Below are positions 1-6,753 of a stretch of DNA of 38,051 nt, piece after piece. Position 1 is the stretch's first letter. Each line of letters opens with the position of its first letter. The notes beneath the pieces are model-generated. The model had not been told where the DNA came from, did not search any database, and saw nothing but the letters and a program-made list of their open reading frames with translations. This stretch comes from Lachnospiraceae bacterium (lineage in GTDB: Bacteria; Bacillota; Clostridia; Lachnospirales; Lachnospiraceae): NCBI GenBank assembly GCA_024682075.1, contig JAIKZQ010000001.1, positions 1 through 38,051 of the forward strand, written 5' to 3'. A program made the position numbers and the translations under genes.

Positions 1-385
1 TCTCTTCTTCCATGCGGAAACGGGTATTCTGAAGGAGGATGACATCGCCTTCGCTCATAGCGTTAACAGCAGCTGTGGTAGCTTCGCCGGTAACGGTGTA
101 ATCAGCGATGAACTTAACTTCCTTTCCAAGTTTCTCGGAAAGAGCCTTTGCAACGGGTGCAAGAGATTCCTTCTCGTTGGGTCCCTCCTTAACCTTTCCA
201 AGGTGAGAGCAAAGAATGACCTTTCCTCCGTCATTCATGAGCTTCTTGATGGTGGGAAGAGCTGCTACGATACGTGTCTCGTCGGTGATCTCACCGCTCT
301 TGAGAGGTACGTTAAAATCGCATCTGACGAGTACTCTTCTGCCCTTTGCATTAAAGTCGTCAACTGATTTCTTGTTTAATGCCAT
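1..385 (-). CDS. pgk: Phosphoglycerate kinase, N-terminal part (runs off the window)
   Basis: Glycolytic enzyme that transfers phosphate from 1,3-bisphosphoglycerate to ADP in the cytoplasm. Only the first ~128 codons are present. The ATG is at 385, and AAGGAG lies 8 nt upstream. The translation opens with [11 protein letters not shown] and carries the PGK N-domain signatures: [12 protein letters not shown] near residues 17-28, the DETRI segment, the SHLGK segment and a late LLQNTRF motif. It sits 90 nt downstream of gap in the same direction, the usual glycolytic gene order. A strong hairpin followed by a T run lies between the two genes. The 3' end cannot be seen, so total length and integrity are unknown. 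Confidence 0.97.
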   Translation of the reverse strand, partial: MALNKKSVDDFNAKGRRVLVRCDFNVPLKSGEITDETRIVAALPTIKKLMNDGGKVILCSHLGKVKEGPNEKESLAPVAKALSEKLGKEVKFIADYTVTGEATTAAVNAMSEGDVILLQNTRFRMEEE

Positions 386-475
386 GATTATTCTCCTTAA
401 ATGTTTTTGTTAAAAAAGGACCCGGCCCTTGCCGGACCGGGCCCTGACTTTATATTCGACTCAGACCTTCAAAGA
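386..475 (-). terminator. GC-rich intercistronic hairpin with T run between gap and pgk
   Basis: Read on the minus strand, a very GC-rich inverted repeat (about 417-444; arms near GGGCCCGG and CCGGGTCC with one mismatch) is followed directly by TCCTTTTTTAA. This is the layout of an intrinsic terminator for gap. Only about 26 nt separate the T run from the pgk start, so pgk has almost no room for its own promoter downstream of it. The element therefore probably attenuates read-through or marks an RNA 3' end rather than fully separating two transcription units. Confidence 0.75.
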
Positions 476-1495
476 TTACTTGTTAAGAAGGCTTCCGAAG
501 TGCTTGATGGTACGAACCATCTGGCTGGTGTATGAGTTCTCGTTGTCATACCATGAAACAACCTGTACCTGGGTGGTTCCGTTGTCAAGAGGAAGAACCA
601 TGGTCTGGGTTGCATCGAAGAGTGAACCATATGTCATTCCTACGATGTCGCTGGAAACGATCTCATCAACATTGTATCCGAAGCTCTCGTTTGAAGCAGC
701 CTTCATAGCGTCGTTGATCTGCTCCTTGGTAACGTTTCCTTCAACAACTGCGGTAAGGATGGTGGTTGATCCGGTAGGGGTAGGAACACGCTGTGCAGCG
801 CCGATGAGCTTTCCGTTGAGCTCAGGGATAACAAGGCCGATAGCCTTTGCAGCGCCGGTAGAGTTGGGAACAATGTTGCAAGCAGCTGCACGAGAACGTC
901 TCTTGTCGCCCTTTCTCTGAGGTCCGTCAAGGGTCATCTGATCGCCGGTGTAAGCGTGGATGGTGCACATGATACCGGACTTGATGGTAGCAAGATCGTT
1001 AAGAGCCTTAGCCATAGGAGCAAGGCAGTTGGTGGTGCAGGATGCTGCAGAGATGATCTTGTCATCAGCGGTAAGTGACTGATGGTTAACATTGTATACG
1101 ATGGTAGGAAGATCGTTTCCTGCGGGTGCGGAGATGATGACATGCTTAGCGCCTGCATCGATGTGAGCCTGAGCCTTGTCCTTGCTGGTGTAGAAACCGG
1201 TGCACTCAAGAACAACGTCAACTCCGAGCTGTCCCCAAGGAAGATCAGCAGCCTTAGCCTCAGCATAGATGGTGATCTTCTTGCCGTCTACAGTGATGCT
1301 GTTCTCATCGAAGGAAACCTTGTCTGCAAGAGCATACTTTCCCTGAGTTGAGTCATACTTAAGAAGATGAGCGAGCATCTCGGGAGAAGTAAGATCGTTG
1401 ATAGCTACGATCTCGAATCCCTCAGCACCAAACATCTGTCTGAAAGCAAGACGACCGATACGTCCAAAACCATTGATAGCAACTTTTACTGCCAT
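476..1495 (-). CDS. gap: Glyceraldehyde-3-phosphate dehydrogenase
   Basis: NAD-dependent glycolytic dehydrogenase of 339 aa, a standard length. The N terminus has the Rossmann motif [14 protein letters not shown]. The catalytic cysteine lies in the invariant [12 protein letters not shown] segment (residues ~148-159), and the C-terminal [14 protein letters not shown] block is intact. The ATG at 1495 is preceded by TAGGAGGAATT, a near-perfect ribosome site. A sigma-A-like promoter lies about 80 nt upstream, and pgk follows after an intercistronic hairpin. Identification is secure. Confidence 0.99.
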   Translation of the reverse strand: MAVKVAINGFGRIGRLAFRQMFGAEGFEIVAINDLTSPEMLAHLLKYDSTQGKYALADKVSFDENSITVDGKKITIYAEAKAADLPWGQLGVDVVLECTGFYTSKDKAQAHIDAGAKHVIISAPAGNDLPTIVYNVNHQSLTADDKIISAASCTTNCLAPMAKALNDLATIKSGIMCTIHAYTGDQMTLDGPQRKGDKRRSRAAACNIVPNSTGAAKAIGLVIPELNGKLIGAAQRVPTPTGSTTILTAVVEGNVTKEQINDAMKAASNESFGYNVDEIVSSDIVGMTYGSLFDATQTMVLPLDNGTTQVQVVSWYDNENSYTSQMVRTIKHFGSLLNK

Positions 1496-1531
1496 TTTTA
1501 ATTCCTCCTAGAAATTATATTGGTTTTTAAC

Positions 1532-1549
1532 TGACAAAAAACTTTGTCA
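1532..1549. promoter_or_regulatory. Inverted repeat in the gap 5' untranslated region
   Basis: A perfect 7-bp inverted repeat with a 4-nt spacer (TGACAAA-N4-TTTGTCA). It lies between the predicted gap promoter (1573-1601) and the gap ribosome site, about 20-35 nt after the predicted transcription start. It could be a repressor operator (glycolytic gap genes are often controlled by such a site) or a small RNA hairpin. It does not match the Rex consensus TTGTGA-N6-TCACAA. Confidence 0.4.
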
Positions 1550-1572
1550 AATTTTTATCAGCAACGAAAATT

Positions 1573-1601
1573 ATTTTACAAGTTTCACGCCTATAATTCA
1601 A
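1573..1601 (-). promoter_or_regulatory. Predicted sigma-A promoter of gap
   Basis: On the minus strand TTGAAT (1596-1601) and TAAAAT (1573-1578) are separated by exactly 17 bp. This predicts transcription starting near 1566 and a leader of about 70 nt before gap. It was identified by eye only. Confidence 0.55.
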
Positions 1602-1668
1602 GTAAAAACGCTTAAAAAATCAGCATTTCGCAATAACGTTTGTTATCGGTTTACATAAGCAAAATGCC

Positions 1669-2220
1669 TTACTGTCTCTTGCCACAAGCCGAGCAGAAAA
1701 TGGAATCGGGCTCGAGATTTGCGCCGCACTGCTTACATCTGGGAACAGGTGTGGGTCTCATCTTCTTCTCGTCATTCTTGACGGGGAACTTGTATCCGCA
1801 CATGTTACAGAAACGGCTCTCAAGAACAACTTCGTTCTCGCAATCGGGACAAGCCTTGAGGCCCTTTGCAGCAAGCTCGGTAGCAACGATCCTGTCAATC
1901 TTCTCCTTGACGGACTTGATCCTGGTGATCTGATCGGTGAACAGAGAAGGTCTCGGAAGCTCTCTTGGTCTGCCTGACATGGGCTGCTGGCATACTTCCT
2001 TGAAGAATTTCTGTCCAAGTTCGTTATACGCCTCGTTCAGCTGCTTCTTAAGCTCTTCCTTGTTGATGTTGACAGCTTCGGGAGCTTCTTCTTCCTTACC
2101 TTCGGGCTCGTCGGAGCTCTCTGCAGGTGCGGATGCTACGGGCTTATCGGGAACGACGGTGCCCTCCACTTCCTTCTTTTCTTCCTCTACTGCCTTTTCA
2201 AGATCCAATTTCTCTTCCAT
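1669..2220 (-). CDS. Zinc-ribbon protein of unknown function
   Basis: Predicted soluble protein of 183 aa. The ATG at 2220 is chosen over an upstream start at 2292 because GGAGGG lies directly before it. The N-terminal ~70 residues are acidic and low-complexity (E, K, P, A rich). The middle (roughly 75-130) looks helical and charged. The C-terminal ~60 residues hold two zinc-ribbon units: CPDC...CNMC and CKQC...CSAC, the last ending four residues from the C terminus. Such double zinc ribbons occur in many Firmicutes proteins that bind nucleic acids or act as adaptors, but nothing here fixes a role. It is monocistronic and divergent from the PHP phosphatase. Confidence 0.8.
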   Translation of the reverse strand: MEEKLDLEKAVEEEKKEVEGTVVPDKPVASAPAESSDEPEGKEEEAPEAVNINKEELKKQLNEAYNELGQKFFKEVCQQPMSGRPRELPRPSLFTDQITRIKSVKEKIDRIVATELAAKGLKACPDCENEVVLESRFCNMCGYKFPVKNDEKKMRPTPVPRCKQCGANLEPDSIFCSACGKRQ

Positions 2221-2296
2221 AATACCCTCCCTGAAAAAAATGTTTGGAAACTCTGTCCCGGCACAGATCCCCCAACCCGGTCGCGACAGCAAAAAA

Positions 2297-2325
2297 ATTA
2301 TACCATCTGAAGAGTTTTTAGAAAA
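2297..2325 (-). promoter_or_regulatory. Candidate promoter of the zinc-ribbon gene
   Basis: A perfect TATAAT on the minus strand (2297-2302) lies about 75 nt upstream of the gene. Its -35 region (TTTTCT, 2320-2325, 17-bp spacer) is weak. The 2221-2398 gap is the shared control region of two divergent genes. AT-rich -10-like motifs for the plus-strand gene (TAGAAT, TAAAAT) are present, but I could not find a convincing -35 for them. Confidence 0.45.
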
Positions 2326-2398
2326 GGAATGTAATTGTAGAATATGAATGGTAAAATATCAGCATATTTACTTATGACTTGTAGTTGGAGGATATGCC

Positions 2399-3220
2399 AT
2401 GCCCATTATATGCGATTGTCATATGCATTCTCACCACTCGACCGATTCCGAGGCGACAATGGAATCAATGGTCGAAGCAGCTCTTGCAAAAGGACTTGAG
2501 ACCATTTGCTTCACCGAACACCAGGATTTTGTCTACCCGCCGATCCCGGAAAAAGACGGACCGGATCCTTTCATGCTCAACGCAGACTCATATCTGTATG
2601 AGCTTCTCAGCCTTCGCGAAAAATATAAGGACCGCATCAGGATCGAATTCGGTGTCGAGCTCGGTCTTCAGCTCTGCTGCTTAAAGGAAAATCTGATCTT
2701 CGGCAGGGAGCACGAATATGACTTCATCATCGGCTCCATCCATCTTATCGACGGCCAGGACCCCTACTATCCGGACACGTTCGAGGGCAGGACGGATACG
2801 GAAGTCTACAGACGCTATTTTGAATGCATGCTGGAAAACATCAGGAAGTTCCACAACTTTGACGTGCTTGGACATCTGGATTATGTTCTCAGATACGGTC
2901 CCGGCGGAAAAAGAGATTATAAATATTCCGAATACGGCGATATCCTTGATGAAATATTCGGATTCCTGATTGAAAACGAGAAGGGAATAGAACTTAATAC
3001 GGGCGGGATAAAGAAAGGAATGAAAGAATTCCATCCCTGCATGGAAGCTTTAAAGCGTTACCGCGAGCTCGGGGGCGAGATCATCACGATAGGTTCGGAT
3101 GCCCACAAGCCCGAGAATGTTGCGGATCACTTTGACAGAGTTCCGGACGTATTAAAGGAAGCCGGCTTCAAATACTACTGTATCTACGAAAACCGCCTTC
3201 CCGAATATCACAAGCTTTAA
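2399..3220 (+). CDS. hisK: Histidinol-phosphatase of the PHP family (HisK/HisJ type)
   Basis: 273-aa metal-dependent phosphoesterase of the PHP superfamily, the family that hydrolyses histidinol phosphate in Gram-positive histidine synthesis. The first metal-binding motif DCHMHSHHSTDS is at residues 6-17. Further ligands fall in TEHQDF (~40-45), ELG (~87), IGSIH (~110-115), LGHLDYV (~155-161) and the late GSDAHKPENV (~240). AGTTGGAGG precedes the ATG with about 6 nt spacing. No other histidine genes are nearby, so the exact substrate is inferred from family resemblance. Some PHP proteins of this type act on other phosphates. It is the only complete plus-strand gene in the window. Confidence 0.85.
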   Translation: MPIICDCHMHSHHSTDSEATMESMVEAALAKGLETICFTEHQDFVYPPIPEKDGPDPFMLNADSYLYELLSLREKYKDRIRIEFGVELGLQLCCLKENLIFGREHEYDFIIGSIHLIDGQDPYYPDTFEGRTDTEVYRRYFECMLENIRKFHNFDVLGHLDYVLRYGPGGKRDYKYSEYGDILDEIFGFLIENEKGIELNTGGIKKGMKEFHPCMEALKRYRELGGEIITIGSDAHKPENVADHFDRVPDVLKEAGFKYYCIYENRLPEYHKL

Positions 3221-3222
3221 AT

Positions 3223-3250
3223 GTGCGAAAGGGACGGTCCCTTTTTGCAC
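3223..3250. terminator. Bidirectional hairpin between convergent genes, GGGACGGTCCC core
   Basis: The segment 3223-3250 folds as GTGCGAAAGGGA-CGG-TCCCTTTTTGCAC. It starts 3 nt after the stop of the histidinol-phosphatase gene and ends about 10 nt from the stop of the 58-aa gene on the other strand. It has the position and stem of a shared terminator. Its GGGACGGT core recurs in a second palindrome at 25246-25274, so it may also be a dispersed repetitive element recruited as a terminator. Confidence 0.7.
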
Positions 3251-3260
3251 CCTTTTGCAG

Positions 3261-3437
3261 TCACTTGTCTTTTTTGATCTTGCGTATGATCACAATGGAG
3301 GAAACGACAGCCAGAACTACCAGAGTTGCGACTCCGAGGACGGCAAAGATGCCGGGCTCACTGCTCATGGGCTCGGGATCCATCGCAACATCCGCGATGA
3401 TCACATTTGCAAAGTTCTTTAAAAATTCGAAGTTCAT
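3261..3437 (-). CDS. Small single-pass membrane protein (58 aa)
   Basis: A 58-aa ORF beginning MNFEFLKNF. It has an acidic, proline-rich stretch (DVAMDPEPMSSEPG, residues ~16-29), then one hydrophobic segment of about 20 residues (~30-50) and a basic end IRKIKKDK. This pattern predicts a single-pass membrane protein with the acidic segment outside and the basic tail in the cytoplasm. Its ATG overlaps the stop codon of the upstream 125-aa gene (ATGA, 3434-3437), a standard sign of translational coupling, which strongly supports it being a real gene. Function unknown. A partnership with the 125-aa membrane protein is an inference from the coupling. Confidence 0.7.
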   Translation of the reverse strand: MNFEFLKNFANVIIADVAMDPEPMSSEPGIFAVLGVATLVVLAVVSSIVIIRKIKKDK

Positions 3438-3811
3438 ACGAAAATACCTCCGCTTTGTAATGCGAGACCTGTCAGCCAGGATGCCAGATTAGCAGCAAGT
3501 GCCAGAAGCACCGGATGCCTGAAACTGTATTTCTCGCCTGTTCCCATGTAATGATAGATGCAGCTTTCCGTTATGACCACAAGGATCTCCGCGGGAAGCT
3601 GTATTATTATGCGGTTACCGAACGGAAAATACCTCACGGCAAGGGTATAGTAGAGCATCACCAAAGGATTTGTCAAAGTATTGACCAGTGCTACGATGAC
3701 AAACTCAGTCTTCTTCCTTGCACCAAGCAAAAGAGCGATCAGCTCTTCTATGACGATCGTCAGGATCAGTGCAAAAAGAAATACTTTTACAAGGCTCAAA
3801 AAATCACTCAT
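3434..3811 (-). CDS. Small polytopic membrane protein of unknown function
   Basis: 125 aa with three to four hydrophobic segments: residues ~8-30 (VFLFALILTIVIEELIALLL), ~37-60, ~70-88 and a C-terminal segment ~100-118. A short basic loop (GARKKTEF) follows the first segment. The start overlaps the end of trmO by 8 nt, and its stop overlaps the start of the 58-aa gene by 4 nt, so it is embedded in the operon and translationally coupled on both sides. I do not recognise an enzyme or transporter motif. A paired small membrane complex with the 58-aa protein is possible. Confidence 0.75.
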   Translation of the reverse strand: MSDFLSLVKVFLFALILTIVIEELIALLLGARKKTEFVIVALVNTLTNPLVMLYYTLAVRYFPFGNRIIIQLPAEILVVITESCIYHYMGTGEKYSFRHPVLLALAANLASWLTGLALQSGGIFV

Positions 3812-4472
3812 TTATTACCTTTAATTCTTCGCCGGATACCGTAAACCTTATATTTCTCCCGGCATATTCAAGACCGTATACCCTCTCCGGATCGTCCTGA
3901 TATGAGGGTCTGGGATCGAGTGAGAGGATCTCTTCAAGCCCCTTCGCCTGTCTTTCGTCAAATCCATTCAGCACTTCTTCCGGTATGGTGACACTAAGTC
4001 TGTGTTCAAGATTTTCTTTTTTCTGTGCAAATCCTCCCCTTGCATCCGGATAAGAATCCGCATAAGGAAGATATGGCTTGATGTCATAGACCTCTGTCCC
4101 GTCCATCATGTCCGCACCTGATATGAGCATATGGCACCTTCCGTTTTCGTCCGTGCAGATCTCTTCTATCTTCACGCACGAAAGTCCCATATGATTGGGC
4201 CTGAAAGGCGACCTTGTGGCAAACACGCCCTTGTATTCGTTGCCTCCCAGCCTGGGGGGCCTGACCTTTGCGCGAAACTCCGCATCTTCAGGTACATCGA
4301 ATCGCCAGATCACCCATATGCGGTCATATTCCTCAAGGCCTTCAAATGCACGGGGATCCGAATACTTTTCCTCAAAAACTATACGTCCGAAAAGATCCGG
4401 TGCAAGCCCGCTCTGACGCGGAACACCGAATTTTTCACCCATATCCGATTCGTACCTGGCTATAACTTCCAT
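3804..4472 (-). CDS. trmO: tRNA (N6-threonylcarbamoyladenosine37-N6)-methyltransferase TrmO (TsaA/VirR family)
   Basis: Adds the N6 methyl group to t6A37 of tRNA, giving m6t6A, with S-adenosylmethionine as donor. The start at 4472 (MEVIARYES) gives 222 aa, the family length. The longer frame to 4583 would run deep into mnmA and has no family similarity before MEVIARY. Signatures are KFGVPRQSGL (~14-23), the WVIWRF beta strand (~46-51), the ATRSPFRPNHMGLS block (~80-93) and the C-terminal domain with DPRPSYQDDPERVYG. It lies 4 nt downstream of mnmA, so two anticodon-loop modification enzymes are adjacent. The ribosome site is weak and lies inside the end of mnmA, which suggests coupled translation. 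Confidence 0.88.
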   Translation of the reverse strand: MEVIARYESDMGEKFGVPRQSGLAPDLFGRIVFEEKYSDPRAFEGLEEYDRIWVIWRFDVPEDAEFRAKVRPPRLGGNEYKGVFATRSPFRPNHMGLSCVKIEEICTDENGRCHMLISGADMMDGTEVYDIKPYLPYADSYPDARGGFAQKKENLEHRLSVTIPEEVLNGFDERQAKGLEEILSLDPRPSYQDDPERVYGLEYAGRNIRFTVSGEELKVINE

Positions 4473-4476
4473 ATGA

Positions 4477-5568
4477 TCACTTGATGATGGTACCGCCGCC
4501 GTAGATATATGTGCCTTCCTCGTCATAAAAAACAAGTGCCTGTCCGGGGGCAGCCCCGCGAACATTTTTGTCAAACGTAACACTTACTTTTCCGTCCGGA
4601 AAAGCCTTAAGGATCCCCGTCTCTCCCGGATGATTGTATCTGATCTTGGCCTTCACGCGGATCCCTTCAAGAGCTTCTTTTTCTTCAAGCCCCATCCAGC
4701 ACACATCCTCAGCCCGGACTTCAGTTATAAGAAGATTCTCGTCTGAGCCGAGTGTCACCCTGTTTGTTGCGGGATCTATGTCCGTGACATATATCCTCTC
4801 GCCCGCGGCAACACCAAGTCCTCTTCTCTGCCCGACGGTATAATGCGTAATGCCCTTGTGAACGGCAATGAATTCTCCCGAGGGAGTAACGAAATCACCC
4901 GGAGGAGGTACCTTTACACCGGGCTCTTTATCGATGAAAGCTGCATAATCCCCGTTCGGCACAAAGCATATCTCCTGAGAATCCTTCTTGTGGGCAACGG
5001 GAAGCCCCGCACGCTCCGCAATTGAACGCACCTCACTCTTTTCATATTCGCCTATCGGCAAAAGAGTATGCGAGAGCTGTTCCTGGGTCAGTGCATACAG
5101 AGCATAAGTCTGATCCTTGGCAGCGGTCTTTGATGCCGATATCGATAGCCTGCCGTTTTCAAGCATTGCGATCCTGGCATAATGACCCGTGGCAAGATAG
5201 TCCGCCCCGATATCGCGTGCCTTTTTCAGAAGTGCTTCCCACTTTACATGCCTGTTGCATTCGATGCACGGATTGGGAGTCATTCCGCGGACGTACTGGG
5301 CAGCAAAATGATCTATCACGGCTTTTTGGAATTCTTCCCTGAAATCCATGACGTAATAAGGGATGTCCAGAACCTCCGCAACCCTTCTTGCATCATCTAC
5401 CGCGGAAAGGCCGCAGCATCCTCCGTTATCGGATACATCGGATGCATTTTCCGGTCTCCATATCTGCATCGTGACGCCGATGACATTATATCCTTGTTCT
5501 TTCAGCAGATAGGCGCAGACTGAAGAGTCCACGCCTCCGCTCATTCCCACGACTACGGTTTTATTCAT
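4477..5568 (-). CDS. mnmA: tRNA-specific 2-thiouridylase MnmA
   Basis: Makes 2-thiouridine at wobble position 34 of Lys, Glu and Gln tRNAs. It adenylates the base and receives sulfur from a cysteine desulfurase. At 363 aa it has the standard length. The PP-loop SGGVDSS spans residues 10-16. The catalytic cysteines appear as C104 (NPCIECN) and C201 (QEICFVP). Extra cysteines at C51, C52 and C101 are typical of clostridial versions. The GQRRGLG motif and C-terminal beta-barrel are present. The gene follows the cysteine desulfurase by 18 nt and precedes trmO by 4 nt. The neighbouring desulfurase is the expected sulfur donor, as in the Bacillus subtilis YrvO-MnmA pair. Confidence 0.97.
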   Translation of the reverse strand: MNKTVVVGMSGGVDSSVCAYLLKEQGYNVIGVTMQIWRPENASDVSDNGGCCGLSAVDDARRVAEVLDIPYYVMDFREEFQKAVIDHFAAQYVRGMTPNPCIECNRHVKWEALLKKARDIGADYLATGHYARIAMLENGRLSISASKTAAKDQTYALYALTQEQLSHTLLPIGEYEKSEVRSIAERAGLPVAHKKDSQEICFVPNGDYAAFIDKEPGVKVPPPGDFVTPSGEFIAVHKGITHYTVGQRRGLGVAAGERIYVTDIDPATNRVTLGSDENLLITEVRAEDVCWMGLEEKEALEGIRVKAKIRYNHPGETGILKAFPDGKVSVTFDKNVRGAAPGQALVFYDEEGTYIYGGGTIIK

Positions 5569-5586
5569 TGTGTTAGTGCAAAGCTT

Positions 5587-6753
5587 TTATCTTCCGCTTC
5601 TCAGCTTTCTGACGATCTCTTCGAGCTTACAGGCAGCGGTATCTATCTCCTCTTCCGTATTGCGATCCGACAAAGTAAATCTCATAGATCCCTTTGATTC
5701 ATCTGCGGCTCTTCCTATGGCCTTAAGCACATGTGACGGTTCCCTGGCTCCCGATGCACATGCGGAACCGCTTGATGCGCATATTCCTTCACGGTCCAGC
5801 ATTATCAGGGCTGATTCTCCCTCGATACCTTTTACACACACTGAAATGTTTCCTGGAAGCCTCTTTGAGTGGTCACCCTCCGTAATAGGTCCGTTTATCA
5901 ATATGTCGGGGATCTGTCCTATCTTTGCAAAGAATCTGTCACGAAGTTCGGTCTCTTTGGCGATTTTTGCATCAATTCCTGCAAAAGCAGCTTCTGCCGC
6001 GGCTCCGAATCCCACAATCCCCGGGATATTCTCGGTGCCGGCCCTTCTTCCGCTTTCCTGCATACCGCCTCTGACAAAAGGCGAGATCTTCACTCCGTCC
6101 TTTATGAACAGCAGCCCGACTCCTTTGGGTCCTCCCAGTTTATGTGCGCTTGCAGAGAGCATGTCGACGCACCCCGCAATGTCAGTAAGATCTATCTGTC
6201 CGTAAGCCTGAACGGCATCGGTATGTATGAGTATATCCCTGCGAATGCGCCTTACCATATCAGCTATCTCACGGACAGGCTCAATAGTCCCTATCTCATT
6301 ATTGGCAGTCATAACGGACACGAGAAAAGTATCCGGTCTTATGCTCTCTGCAACCTGCTCCGGTGTGATGAATCCGTCACTGTCGGGCTTAAGACATGTT
6401 ACGCTGACGCCAAGAGATTCAAGATATTCCGCACTCCTTAGAATCGCATGATGTTCTATCTGAGTCGTGATGATATGTCCTGCCGATGAGTTACTTTTCC
6501 TGAAATGGTCATAGGCCCCGATGAATGCCCAGTTATCCGATTCGCTTCCGCCGGATGTGAAAAAGATATCCGAAGGCGAAGCACCTATCAGGGCTGCACA
6601 TTCTTTTCTGGCAGTGAAAACGGCTTTCTTGGATCTCCTTGCGATCTCATAGACAGCCGAAGCGTTGCCGTACTCCTCCTTCAGAAAAGGCAGCATGGCA
6701 TCCACGACACTCTCCAGGGGTTTTGTTGTTGCGGCATTATCAAGATAGATCAT
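5587..6753 (-). CDS. Cysteine desulfurase (NifS/IscS class, MnmA partner)
   Basis: PLP-dependent enzyme of 388 aa that removes sulfur from cysteine as a protein persulfide. It begins with the class motif MIYLDNAATTKP. The PLP lysine is K205 in SASAHKLGGPKG, and the catalytic cysteine is C332 in SSGSACASG. RRAGTEN and the histidine pair EHHA (~100-103) are also present. The start overlaps the stop of nhaC by 4 nt (ATGA). No iscU or nifU scaffold gene is present and mnmA follows directly. This fits a desulfurase dedicated to tRNA thiolation, like YrvO, rather than general Fe-S assembly. That specialisation is inferred from context. Confidence 0.94.
   Translation of the reverse strand: MIYLDNAATTKPLESVVDAMLPFLKEEYGNASAVYEIARRSKKAVFTARKECAALIGASPSDIFFTSGGSESDNWAFIGAYDHFRKSNSSAGHIITTQIEHHAILRSAEYLESLGVSVTCLKPDSDGFITPEQVAESIRPDTFLVSVMTANNEIGTIEPVREIADMVRRIRRDILIHTDAVQAYGQIDLTDIAGCVDMLSASAHKLGGPKGVGLLFIKDGVKISPFVRGGMQESGRRAGTENIPGIVGFGAAAEAAFAGIDAKIAKETELRDRFFAKIGQIPDILINGPITEGDHSKRLPGNISVCVKGIEGESALIMLDREGICASSGSACASGAREPSHVLKAIGRAADESKGSMRFTLSDRNTEEEIDTAACKLEEIVRKLRSGR

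Noticed and set aside
2221..2292. N-terminal extension of the zinc-ribbon protein to 2292
   Set aside because: No ribosome site at the upstream start, while GGAGGG lies directly before the ATG at 2220.
4473..4583. N-terminal extension of TrmO to 4583
   Set aside because: The extension lies inside mnmA and family similarity begins at MEVIARY (4472).
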